From NCBI GenBank assembly GCA_009741485.1, contig CM019215.1:79376407-79440406 (forward strand): 64,000 nucleotides of DNA, written 5' to 3'. Both the position numbers and the translations under genes were made by a program. The notes below the pieces were generated by a model. It saw only the letters and a program-made list of their open reading frames with translations. It was not told the DNA's origin and did not search any database. Shown here piece after piece: positions 11,556 to 24,200 of this stretch. The DNA comes from Malurus cyaneus samueli. Lineage: Eukaryota > Chordata > Aves > Passeriformes > Maluridae. Every line of letters starts with the position of its first letter. Within the stretch, counting starts at the first letter, position 1.

Positions 11556-12010
11556 CCATGGGAAGGGACCTCAGGCAGTCTCTGGTGCAGTCTCCTTGAC
11601 CAAGACTGATTTCGCTCCAGGTTTCTAAGGACTTTATGTAGCCAGATTTCCAAAATCTCCAAAGATAAAGACTGCACAGCCTCACTGGGAAACCTTTTCC
11701 CATACTTGAAGGTTTTCACCTCATGCCTGCACAGAACCTCCTCTCGTTTAACCTAAGGCTGCTGTGCCTTGTGCTCTCACCAGGCTCTGTATTCTTGCAG
11801 TCCCCATTTTGGGTGCATGCAGGCTGCTCAGAGGTCCCTTAAAACCTCATCTCCAGGTTGAACACAGCTCAGTCTCTCAGCAGGTCTAGACCCCACCATC
11901 CTGGGAGACTTCTGCTGAATTAATTCCAGTTTATCGACGTCTATCCCCCGTGGGAAACTCAAAACTGAGTGCAATATTTATATGCATTCTTCCAAGTGCT
12001 GATCAGAAAG
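11556..12010 (-). mobile_element. Old CR1 LINE 3' fragment, reverse orientation
   Basis: The plus strand reads the complement of CR1: 'gggaagggacctcaggcag' near the 3' end, 'atctccaaagataaagactg', 'cctcactgggaaacc', then 'ctccaggttgaacacagctc' and 'actgagtgcaatat'. The divergence from what I remember of the consensus indicates an old copy. It contains the source or partner (11744-11790) of the short duplication at 8401. Confidence 0.7.
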
Positions 12011-14240
12011 CCTGTCTCTTCTGTCTCCTGCCTGTGGTTTTATTGATACACACTGGCAAAATGATTATTTGAATGAGCATCTGGAATATTCTATCCAACA
12101 AACTACAGCATCTTGTTCTGTATTTTCTTCCTATTCCCCTATATTGTGTTTCAACTCTTTTTTTCCTCTTCATTGCCCAATATAACATACTTGTGTTTTA
12201 CCATTAATCCAAACTCTATTGCATCTTGAAATCAATCGATAATTTTGAAAGCAGATTCAACCCTCTTCAGAGATAAAAATCATCCTGAAGCTTCAATCAG
12301 ATCAGAAGATAACGCTGTTATGGATAGCTTGTGGGAATAACAAAATGATGGACTGATGCTCACACAATACTCTGATAATTTTCTGTAACATTTAACCCTC
12401 ATGCATCTCAAAGGGCTTTAAAAATTGATTTATATTCTGTACACAAGGATAATTTCATCCATCCATGTTTATTAGCTGTGCAACAACACTCTAGTTTAGG
12501 ACAGGAATTAAAGGCCATATCCAGTGCTAAATGCAAAGTGAATATACTCATAAAACAACTGTTAACACTTTCAACTTCATCCTTTTAGTGCTGTACCTAC
12601 AGCAAGTTGCTATTAATAAAATATTAGTATTAGTGGCCAGATGCAAAACTGAAATTCAATTTAGCCCCACTGCCTTCACAAAAATAGTGTCAACTAGAAT
12701 ACACACACAAAGAAGGATTTTAGGTTGTTTTTTTTTTTGCTACTTGAAATTGCAACAATTTCAAAACACGTGGTCAACTTTCATTTCCTAATTAATATTC
12801 AGAATGTATTTGGGAATATAGATCAGTTAAAATAATGTGTTTCCAGTGGGATTCATCTGAGAATTTTAGAATAAATTTTTTTCTAGTTGGATGAACTATT
12901 CCAGAAAATGATAATACAGATACTTATCCATTTCAACCCAGAATTTGTTAAAAAAATCATATTCTTCACCTATTTTTCCTTTGCCAAATTTTTATTAATC
13001 CACTTTATTTTTTCCAATTTGCCTAAGATACGTGTTGAATGACCAGTCATTGCTAGGAGTTTATGTTGGCTTATGGGTGGTTTTTTTTTCTTTTTTTTTC
13101 TTTTTGCTTACGTTCATTAACACATTGTACTGAATTGCTTATAAACTCATAATTCAGTATTATTTCAGGACTTTTTAATCCACATAAAAGCCCTCCAACT
13201 TTTCCACAAAAACCTTTTTTTTTATTTTGAAACAGATGCCAGAGAAGTATGTTTTATCCCAAGGAATTCATGTTGCAAAAATCCTCAACAGACCTTCCAA
13301 GTTACTCTTTTCCTAATATCTTGGAGACAAGTTTGTTAGGTAGAAGAAGTTCTGCTCCTGAAACAGGAGCAGAATTAAAATTACAAACAGGAAGTTTTAT
13401 CATAGGATGGTCAAGACATCTCATGGAGAATACATCACTGATTAGGCCATTATTACACTGATGTATATTTTTTCTGTTGCCCAAAGCTCCCACAGTAGAA
13501 GGAAGCACAATGAACATTTTAGGACTGATGAGTAGTACAGCTTAGTGAGGATTTCTTCTTTGTTGCTTTTTTGTTTAGCTTCTCAGGAATTGAATTCTTC
13601 CCTATATAAGAATATGCCTCAGGGAATATTCTGCAGTGAATTTCTACAGATAAATCTGTAGAGAAAATAAGGCAAGATTTTTGAGAGACTTTGAGGTTGT
13701 CATTTAGATAGTAATATTAATTTGCCTGAAAGATTAAGAAATTTAACAATCCTTAAATAATAGGGTTTTTGGGGGGTATGACAGAGTGCCTAGTCTGTGA
13801 AAATTCCTTAGAAGTCAAAAGCTAGGCTTTGTGTAAACTAGTCAATGACTTAGAAGTCAGTTTTCTACTGTTTACACATGCAGCACAGCTGTCAATTTTG
13901 CTGCCTTATCAGCCAAGAGGCGATTTGAAACAGTTACTAGGGTACAGAAGAAATTATTTTGAGAAACATTTCTGGGACAAAGCATCCCACTAACTTCTCC
14001 GCCCAAAGCTCTTCCATGAGCACTTCCATCACCTCTGTAACTGTAGTTTGTGTGGCTCTTTGATGGATGAATACTTTGGTGGCAGAGGCTTGACCCAAGT
14101 TATACCAAATATGGATGCCTCCCTGTTTTCTGCACCATCAGATTTTTGTGTGTCTATCTCAACAATTAATTTTTACTGAATTTAATGTCTTTGATGAAAA
14201 TTTTGAATAACAAAAGATGTAATACTTCTCTTGTCAAGAG
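12011..14240. other. Unique AT-rich DNA
   Basis: No gene recognised. It includes poly-T and T/C runs at 12728-12738, 13081-13105 and 13216-13224. Confidence 0.45.
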
Positions 14241-14696
14241 CATAAGCATAGAATTAGTTTATTTGGAAAAGACTGCAAAGATTATTAAAACCAACTGTCA
14301 GTCCAACACAGCCAGGTCCATCACTAAATCACATTTCTAAGTTTCTACAACTCTTTTTAATACCTCCAAGGATGGTAACTCCACCACGAACCTGGGCAGC
14401 CAGTTAAAATAATCGACAACACTTTGGAAATTTTTCCTAATAGCAAAAGTAAACTTCTACTGGCACAACTTGAAGCCATTTCCTCTTGTCCTATCACTTG
14501 TTTCTTGGGAGAAGAGACCAGCCCTCACTTTGCTGCAGTGTCCTTTCAGGTACTGGAAAAGAACAAAGTCTTCCTAAAGCCTCCTGCCTAAGCAACCCCC
14601 AGCTCTCTCACCATCAAAAGATTTGCACTCTGAGCCCTGTACCAGTGTTTGTTGACCTTCTCTGGATGTGCTCCAGCACCTCAATGTCTTTCTTAA
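14241..14696 (-). mobile_element. CR1 LINE 3' fragment, reverse orientation
   Basis: The plus strand starts with the complement of the CR1 3' terminus ('cataagcatagaattag', 'ttggaaaagac'). It then runs through 'acctccaaggatggtaactc', 'cctgggcagcc', 'tttttcctaatagc', 'tcttgtcctatcacttg', 'gggagaagagaccagccc' and 'ctccagcacctcaatgtc'. The fragment is 5'-truncated, as most CR1 copies are, and carries no coding capacity. Confidence 0.9.
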
Positions 14697-14968
14697 TTAT
14701 ATCTTGATTAGAATTCCAAGCAATCTCAAATTGCAATAAATCTATTATATCTACAATGACTATTTTGCCCTTTAAAGTTTAGTCTAATTTTTTCTAAGGC
14801 TAACCTGTACTACTTGCTAAATATTTTAAACTAATTTATTTTTTTAAAAATTAGTATATTTTTGAAATATCTTCATTATCTTATTTGACACTTGTGATCT
14901 TCTTATCAAGACACTTGTGTCTTGTTTACCAAATCTTAGACTACAGGAAAGATGAGCAAAGATTATTT
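14697..14968. other. AT-rich spacer between two CR1 copies
   Basis: About 270 bases of AT-rich DNA separate CR1 copies of opposite orientation. It contains an 8-bp-arm inverted repeat (ACTAATTT and AAATTAGT) near 14831-14856. Confidence 0.4.
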
Positions 14969-15254
14969 ATAGGGGCATACAGTGACAGAACAAGCGGCAA
15001 TGGCTTAAAAGTAGCAGACAGTAGGATTAGATTAATTATCAGGAAGAAATTCTTCATTGTGAGTGTGGGAAGGCCATGGAACTGGTTGTTCAGAGAAGCT
15101 TTGGATGTCACATGCCTGCAAGTGTTCAAAGACCAGGTTAGATGGGGTTCTGAGAAACCTAGTCTAGGGAAAGGTGTCCATGTCCACAGCAGGGGGATTG
15201 GAACTAGATGGTCTCTAAGGTCCTTCCAACCTGCATCATTCTGTGATTCTATGA
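14969..15254 (+). mobile_element. CR1 LINE 3' end, forward orientation
   Basis: It reads 'cagtgacagaacaagcggc', 'atcaggaagaaattcttc', 'ccatggaactgg', 'ggaactagatggtctctaag' and 'gtccttccaacc', and ends with 'gtgattctatgat'. It belongs to a different CR1 subfamily from the copy at 14241, judged by the aactagatggtctctaag form of the 3' end. Confidence 0.9.
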
Positions 15255-18200
15255 TCTTTAAAAATAATGTCTAACTTCATAGTGAATTGTGGTTTTCTTT
15301 TTTCTTTTATTTTTTTTTCTTTTTATATTTTTTCGTTGAATATTATCACTGATTTATGGTAATATTATGGTACAGAAACAATTAGAATAAGTGTGTTACT
15401 AGAATGCTTGTGCTTTAATCTGGTTATGTAACATACCAATCTTCATCTAGTGCTATATCTTCACTAAGATTTGCATAGTCCATGATGCAGTTGCAGAAAT
15501 ACACTTAGAACAGCAAATATTTTCACATCTCAGCAGGTCCTCGCAGATTTGTGATCTTTGTTATTCTTCCTTGATATCTGTGGTTGGTGACATCTGTTTT
15601 TTACTTGCTACTTCACAATTACATTTTAATTACTACTGTAATTTTATAACTGTGGGTGGATGGTGTTATAATCTTGTCAAATTTTTGTTTGTATTAGAGG
15701 ATATAATTTCCATTCTCTATTCTGTCTAATTTGTGTTCTTTTTTTGTGGGCTTTTTTTAAGTCCATGCTTATTACAGATTTCCTCAGCTCAGTAAAAATG
15801 ACTCAAATGAGTGACTGGATATATGCACAAAATATTTATTATTGAATGGAACTATCCTTTATTCACCAGCACTAAGCATGATCAAATAGCAGTCCTGAAT
15901 TCCTCTAAGTAAAACTTTAAATCCAGTGGCATATTAAGCTGTCATGATGACCATAAGAATAACAGGTCTGGACAGTTTCTATGTTTTTTATTGTTCAAAG
16001 GAAACATTACAGCTATGGTTGATAACACTTTCACTTACACTTTGTTTTTTTTTCTTGGAGCAAATAGTGTAGTCTCATTTTTCCAACCATTTATGTTCTA
16101 ATATTATTTTGTTAGTCTCAGTTGATCCTTACTTGCCTTTTTGATTATAAGAGAGAAAATAATTTCTATGAGCTTACTACAGAGCATTTTTTTTTGGTTC
16201 CTCAGATGATTTGACAGAATCCACAAAGGTAGCAAAGAGGTAAGAGGCACAATCAGTTGTATTCACAAAATTGTATTTTGACTGCTGTGAACCACAAATG
16301 ATATGACAAAGACTAGCACTGAACTATTTCTATGTATTCCCTTCCAACTTTACAGAATGCTTCTGAAAATCCTTGGGATACAGAATTGTGCTTCAACAAC
16401 AAATTGTTCTGTTGACTGTTTTCTACTTTTTTTTTTTCTTAGCTGGGATGAGATTTACTCGAGAAAACAAAAAATGGCCTGTGTTCTTCATGAAATTTGA
16501 GATTTTACGTTGCTTCTTGAAAGACTACTACAAACCTTTTCCCCAGAAAAAGATAAAAAAAATAACTTACCAAGTAGTTTTTTTTTTTTTCCTGTTGTAA
16601 AGAAGGGACTTGTAGCTTCTATTCCCAGGTAGTATCACTGGGGACCTTGACAATTCAGGGAAGAGCAAAACTAGATGAGTATTATGGGCTCCATTAAATG
16701 CTTTGACAGGATAATATTTGTGTCATGCAATTCTTTTCAGGTAACTGACAGTCTGGGTTTAATAAAGAAAAATACCTGTTTCTGAAAAGTTAGACATATA
16801 AATAGTAGCTTTTTTTCTGCAGTTCCAGCATTTCCCTCATGCAGCCAACAGCTCCAAAATTATACTTTAATTGCAGTCAAATTACTATTCTTAGTCTACA
16901 AATCAGAATCTTTCTTACCTACGTATTTGTGAAATAGACAGCATACATAGGTATTTGAGTAAATTGCCCCACTACTAGGACAATTTCAGTTGCTGGGTGA
17001 AGTGCAGCAATTAGAACCAAAAAAAGCCGCATGAAAGTTTCTAGTCTAAAAAAAAATAAAAAAAAAAAAAAATGCAAAAACATGAATAAATGACCATTCT
17101 CGCTTGAATGTTTATCTGAATATCTGAGCTTTCTGTCTCAGCAACCTGTTCATTTTAAAGAAATTTAGAAAAAAAAAATGAAACCTCTCTTCAATTTCCC
17201 TGTCATGTCAAAGCTCCACATAACTTTGGAGAACAAGCTAGTGAAAGGGAGCCCAAGAGTGTACAAGTCTTTTTGCATAAATTCATCAGTCAATTTCACC
17301 AAACTTTTCATTGCAGTAAATTCTTTATCTGCAAGAAAAGTTAAGGCTGATCTGACACTTCATACTCTATACTTACCACTCACAAATTAAGTTCATGAAG
17401 AAAATACCTTATTATTATCACAGACAAACATTATTATCACAGAGCTGCAAACATAGTAAATATAGTATTTTCTTGTCTGGATTATAAAGGAAAACTTTTA
17501 GGCAGTTTTCTAACTGACAACTGTTCTACTGTTGAATGTTCAGAGGGGAATGCTTTCCCCTTTGTAATATCAGCAAACACTGACACATTCCACTGAGCTA
17601 AAAATAATGTCCATGAGCATTAAAATACATAAAAATGTGTTATCAATTTTATTTTAATCATAGTTATTTTATATTCTTTTCCTAATCACTGTTAATAGTG
17701 ATGATACCAAATATAAATATGGTAATGATTTTTAAAAGAAATGGCATGTTACCACAAAGACAGCTGTGCTTATTAATCAGTTTCCCCTCAACCCACCCCC
17801 AAACATTCTATAAAAGCAAGTTAAATTACAATCAGTCTATCTGAAAGTAGTCACTATAAATAATCCTTTTCAATTAATCTTTTTTTTTAAACTATAACAC
17901 AACATGCCCCAACTAAAAGCATTTTGATGAGTGCACCAGTATTTCTCATTTCTCAACCTCTGACACTTTAATAGGCTTACTTTGCAATGAATAAATCACA
18001 AGACTTTTTCTTTAGAAGCAATATCAAGCAAAAATAGAATTGAATACTCCTATACAAAAGTTTCAGCCCCCAGAAATGGTCAAAACAAGTGCATTTAAAG
18101 GAGATGGATATGGCTAATGTAAATTTTGACTTCTGAACATATGAAAACCACTGAAGTAATTTGATAAGGACACAATTTCAAGATTTTAATATCTTGAAAA

Positions 18201-21200
18201 TATCTGGAGCTATTTCAAAGATAATTATTTGTGTATTGTTCAAGTGGGTTTTCATTGTGCACTGGAAGACAGCTACAACTCAGGTATATGTAAAGGGAAG
18301 TAGCATAGGCCCAGATGCTCCAGAATGGTGTAAACTGGTTTATTTTGCTTCTCAGAATAGTGACACATAATCAAAGAAGAGTCACTTTCTTCAGTGCTGG
18401 CTATGGAATTTACTGCCATAAGGAAAAAAAAGATTAAATATTATTCCCAGTGCCACCCTATTATGCTTTTTCTTGCACTTTCATGTCTTCCAGCTGGTTA
18501 CTGTAAATTACTTCTCCTTTGTGAATTAAAAACAAATACATAATCATCCAGGACAATTTGACAACTTTGCTATTTTCCCAGGCTATTTGTCTTTTGTTTT
18601 GATGAGTTATTTATCTAATCTATTAAATTTATGAAGCTTTTGTTAGTCTTTGGGACTGCCCCTTCAAATACTCACAATTATAAAGTTGTTTCTTAAAGCA
18701 ATGTCCATCTAAGATCATACATCAAAAATTCAACTAGCCTCAGAGCTGAAGCAAATAATTTCTTGGTTATTTGTACAAACTTTTGCTGGTGTCAAGCATG
18801 GAGGCTGTGCAGCACAATGCTGAGTAACAACATCAATTCTCTCATATTTCTCTGATTCACTTTTACCAGGATTTTCTGAGAGATTGAATGTGTGGGAAAT
18901 GTCAGGTTTCATTCAGACATTTAGAAGAGAGAGGGTTGCATCTGGCTGCTCATCCTTTCACTAAGAGTGCTTAAGGTTGGCAGCAATATTTTTCCAGCAG
19001 CTCATCCAGTCTTCTGAACTTGGCTTAGCCTGTGCATGTGTCACTAGCATGTTTCATAAAAACATTCCTTTAGTTTTTAATTTTCTCAGTAATTAATTTT
19101 GTTGTCTCAGCCACTTCTTTTCATTGTAGATGCTAGAAGTTGGAAGTAGCATGTTTGGAATCACACCACATCACTAAAACAGCCAAAGCAGACAGCTGTG
19201 ACTTGCTGTTACTGTATGTGCCTTCTGAAATGCCCAACGAAATAGATAATGTCTTCTAAGTTTTCAGTGCCATATGGTTCCTAAGAAAAGTAAAGGTTCT
19301 ACAAAACTAGACAATTGTCAGAGGTTACTAAAAAGGTATATTTCTTTTTCTTTATGAAAGCCAGAGACTAGTCTTTATCACTCTTTGTCAAACAGTGTTG
19401 AGAGTGCATGAGGTGTTTTGGGATACTTTTGCAATTTATCCCATCTTTTCCATCATTTGCTTGTCAGATTTTGCTCCGAGACTTTGTGCTTTGCCAGTGT
19501 TTCTCCCACTTTCAATACATCTTTCTGCAGCACCAGAGCAAGCTGCTGTCTCAGCGGTACCAAATCTAATTTAAGGATGGGATGAAGATTTTCTTAAGAG
19601 TTTAAACTATCTGGAACATTTAGATTTGGGTGAAAATGTAAGAGTAGCTCAGAAAGGCCTGTGATTTTTTCTCTTTTTAAGTTATCAGCGAAATATTATC
19701 AAGATACTTTTCTCTGACTATACAGAAAAACAATACTGAATCACAACAATTAATCCAAGAGCTCCTTACATGAAATATTCTGTAATAACTTTGGGTAAGC
19801 TCTGGATCAGGTTTCCTTGACATTTTTGAATATGCATGATCGAAAGATTTTACATCCAAATTACTTTAAATGATTTATGTATATGTTGGTTTGGGGAATG
19901 AACTACTTGATGCATGAAGTTTCTTCCAATTTCATGACATATAACACAAACAAATACTAATACCAAAGGCACATCTTCCTTGATACTATTAGCAATTAAT
20001 ACTGCTTTTGGTTTTGCCTTCGGTTTGTAATTATTATGAAATTAAATATCTTCAAATGTAAAAGAAAATTCTCACATGACTGAAAAGTATCAATTCTCAA
20101 TTTTGTGTGTCCCTGGACCAAGCTGTAAACCTTGGAACAATAATCTGTGAATTTGTGTTCATTATCACTTCACTGGAAGGTAAAGTTCAGTGAGAGGAAA
20201 AACTGCTGGTAATTGCTGAAATTGCTATGGACTTCAAAACATCATAGCATTCTGGACAGGCTGCTGAACAATTTAATCATCCAAGCAAGGGAAATAAAAC
20301 TCCCGATAATAATTTTAAGGCTCCTTCCATAGGCCTCTTTTATTAGCCATAAAGTAGTCACAGAACAGAAGCAAATGAACTGAGAAACACCAAGCAACAT
20401 ATTTCCTGTAGCTATCCTTGAAACCATTCAGAAAAGACACAATTCACCCTTCTTATTCTTCCTACCTTTATCTGAATTCTACTTTCTTATATTCTCACAC
20501 ATGTGGGAATGTGTAAGTCTCACGAGCCTGCCAGGCTACTGATTTATGATAAATCAACAGGGAATAAAATAGCAGAGTGGATTCTCTAGAGCTAATCATG
20601 ATCTGACACATTCAGAGCATAAAATACAATGCAAGTCTGCTCCTTCTGCAAATGCTTACTGGTGAGACTTTCTCGAAGAAACTAGGAATGCAAACCATCA
20701 GATGGACAAAAACTGATTCACCTTCATCTTTGTAGCCTTAACAGTTTCTTAAGTTTTGAGTTTTGTTTTGGGTGTGGGGAGAGGGCTTAAGTCTATTTTA
20801 AATCAGCATATAGATTCAATTTTCTCCCAGGCTCTGTGAAAAGGTCTTGCAGAAAGTCATATCCTTTGCTGAATGGTTTGAATCTCAGCATGTGCCAAAG
20901 TACAGCCTTGCAAGGCTTGCAAACTCAGCAAGTTTGAGATAGAGCACATTATCCCTGCCTTGCAAATGCTCACTATTATTGGGCTTTTTTTTTTTGCTGC
21001 CATTATTACAGTTATTACTGTTCCTTTTTCCTCTTATAGTTTCTTATTTTCCATACCTCCTGCTGAGGAGGTGATGGATCATCTGCCTCTGAAGGCAGCT
21101 GCAGTGCTATGCAAAACAGCTTAGCCTGTGGGAGGCTGAAAGGGTTCTATCAGGTAACCTCATGCTCTACAGTCATGATCATCCATTCCCAAAATACTGT

Positions 21201-24200
21201 TTTCACTAACTTGTCCCATTACACATTTCAGAAATAATTAAACATTTGAAATGCATTTATGTAAGAAATGAGTTCAGTTTCCCTACCTGCTCAGAGCAGA
21301 AATATCTGGGCTTGTTGTTTTTGTAAGGAAAGGCTATTTTAACGTCAGTACAGAACAGTGATTCAACTGAAAAATGAAGCAAACTTGCTAGTAAATGCAG
21401 AAACTCAGCTGAGTAGCTGCAGTAATTATTAGTGTGTGTGTTCACACTTTAACCTTCCTAAATTATAAACAAACAAACAAACAAGCAAAGATTCAATGCA
21501 CTGAAAGACATTGAGGGTTTTCTGCTAACTATTTTTAGCACATGTGAAATGGGATAAAGCATTGTGATTTTGTGTCCAGGGTGATATACTTACAGACAAC
21601 TACAGTCTGGAGCAAGTTTGAAAGACTTTCAAGGAAGTTAGTTTTCCATACCCAGAAAGAAAGAACTGAATAGTACCATACCATCCAAAATTCAGTAACT
21701 ACATGTTATAGAAAACTAGATGTAGAAGGGTTTGCAAAATACAGACTAAATTTACCTTTTCCAATGAACCTATGTCATGTAGTGAAAGAACAAAATTCAT
21801 AAATTTAATGCACTGTAGAAAGAAGAGACAAAATACCATGGATGTTGCCACTAACCCAAGTTTTTGCAATGATAATATTTAAGAAATAAAACTCCTAGAT
21901 GACTTCAGAAAGTGGAGCACATCCTGTGCCACAGACCATAAAAATTGATCAGGGCTTTTACTCATGAGGATTACAAATTAAAATCAATTAATTCATTATC
22001 AGTGTGTGCTTCTGTATGTTATTGCAGGATTCACTTAATTGTGCACTTGTGTTATTCTTTAATATTTTCCTCAATAATACCTTGTCAGTTTTCATTTCAC
22101 TAGCATAAACTAACTTGGTCTTTCAGTACCTTTTCACGTGATACTTAAATCATTCCCCTAAGGACTCTTGGGAAATATGTGTCTCCAAATTATCTGTTTA
22201 ATGAATATCTTGTATGTATTTTACTATCCTTGATAATAATATGTACCTCACTGCATCCTCGGCTAACTTTGATCTGCATCACAGGTGACAGGTTTATCAA
22301 TACCTCCCTGCTGCTCTCAGACTGAAGGAAAAACCCCTTCCTCTTTATTATAGTTATTTTGAGGTTTATATTATATATCATACAATTATCCAGTGGTGTG
22401 AGGTTTTAAATCTTCTTGAACTGGATTCTGCTAGCAATTGCCAAAGTATGTGATATTGTCTTGCAAATAAATACAAATTAACAAGATATATGACACTTAT
22501 GGTGCACAACAACAGATTGCAAAAATAAATTTAGAAAAAGTTTTTGGTTTTTTTTTTTTTTTCCTTATGAAATCCACGAGTTTGAATTTTGAGTTCTTGA
22601 ATTAATTCAGAATTCTGATTATGATTCTGGGGTAATATATGAGGCACATTTGAGACTGGGTCTCTAATGTATTTTGCACTGCAGAAAGGTGACAAGTGAC
22701 TAGTTAATACAGTGCCCCATGGAAGCCACTGTACCTGTGCTTGACATTGTCATTCAGTTCTGCAGCCAAGGCTCTCTGGGCAGCTTCCACGTCTCATGCT
22801 CCACAGCTTCTTTCAGTTATTTAGATTTTATAAAACCAGAAATTTTCATTAAAAATTAACTTTTCAACACTCAAAACATGAACCTTGATGGAAAATATGT
22901 AGGAGTGCAGCTGTCAATTCAAAACCCTTGTAATAAATATCCTTCTTTCAATCTTAGTTGAAGAAAACTCCCTCTGTTTCAGTCAATCAGATATTGTAGG
23001 TAACATACCAAAATTATGTGTAATTATGTGTAAGTTTATAGACATTCTTAGAAATTCATATCTTGAGAAAAAATGTACTAATCAACTCTTTTTTTGCCAG
23101 CTGCTGAATGGGAAGTTGGAATTAATTTCTTGATTTTTTTATTATTCCTTGAACTGTAGCTAACTTGTCATTAGCAATGTTGTGTACAGGTACTGCAAGG
23201 ATCGAAAACAAAAGATGAAGCTTGTTTGAGGCTAAGCATTGTCATTCTAATCCTCTGCTTGAGAATATTTAATGAGCTAATTAATTATGTCAAACTAAGA
23301 AATAAATACGATCATTCTTTAGCCAGAAGAATAAATGATTTTCTACTGATTTCAGATATTGTTTTCCAGAGGTGTAGAGGACAGAAAATGTTAAATTAAA
23401 GGAAAAATATATTTGACTGCCTGTTAGTATTTAATCTTTTCCTATTTTCCCGAGAGAATCAGGGAAATCAGGACTGTAAGCATTTCACCCAAACAGCATA
23501 AAATTACTTAAGCAGGTGTTCCTGTAAATCCTGTGATGTAGGAAGAAGTATATTGAATATTCTACACATTGCTTTACATTAGGTCACTTACTGATGCAAA
23601 CCCTTTGACTTCATTTTGTGACTCAGTCACAGCGACTGCTCAGGTGATGACAAAGAATTTTGTTGTTACTGCTTTCTATGTTTCCTAGAAATGCTTGTGG
23701 CAAACACATAGTCAAGATTCAGTTAGGACTATGGCATTCATTTGGTTAAAATGAAGCTTTAATCTCATTTGTGAAGTCTAAAATAAATATTGATCATAAA
23801 CAAAGTATTAAGAGAACAATTAGGATAAAATTTGATTTGCTGATTGGAGAAATTTAGGGACTGCAAAATCTTCTCGAACCAATGAGCTGACTCCCATTGA
23901 TGTAACTCATGATTTCTAGAATAGAAACAAACAATTATATTTCATCTCTTCTTAAATTCTTCAGATGTTAAATAATTTACAAGACACATAATTTATAAAT
24001 GCCTTATTTTAATATTTCAAATGTTAGTAGTTTAGATCTAAAAAGTTAAGGAGAATCTTGGCTACAGTGATGTTCATGTCATCTCCCTGGTAATCCCCAT
24101 ATTTTACAAAAGACTGCTTTTATACAAAAAAGGATGATGGAGGTCAGATTCATTAAGTAATAATTCTTTATTTATTAGAAATACAGAGAGAAAAGCTAGT

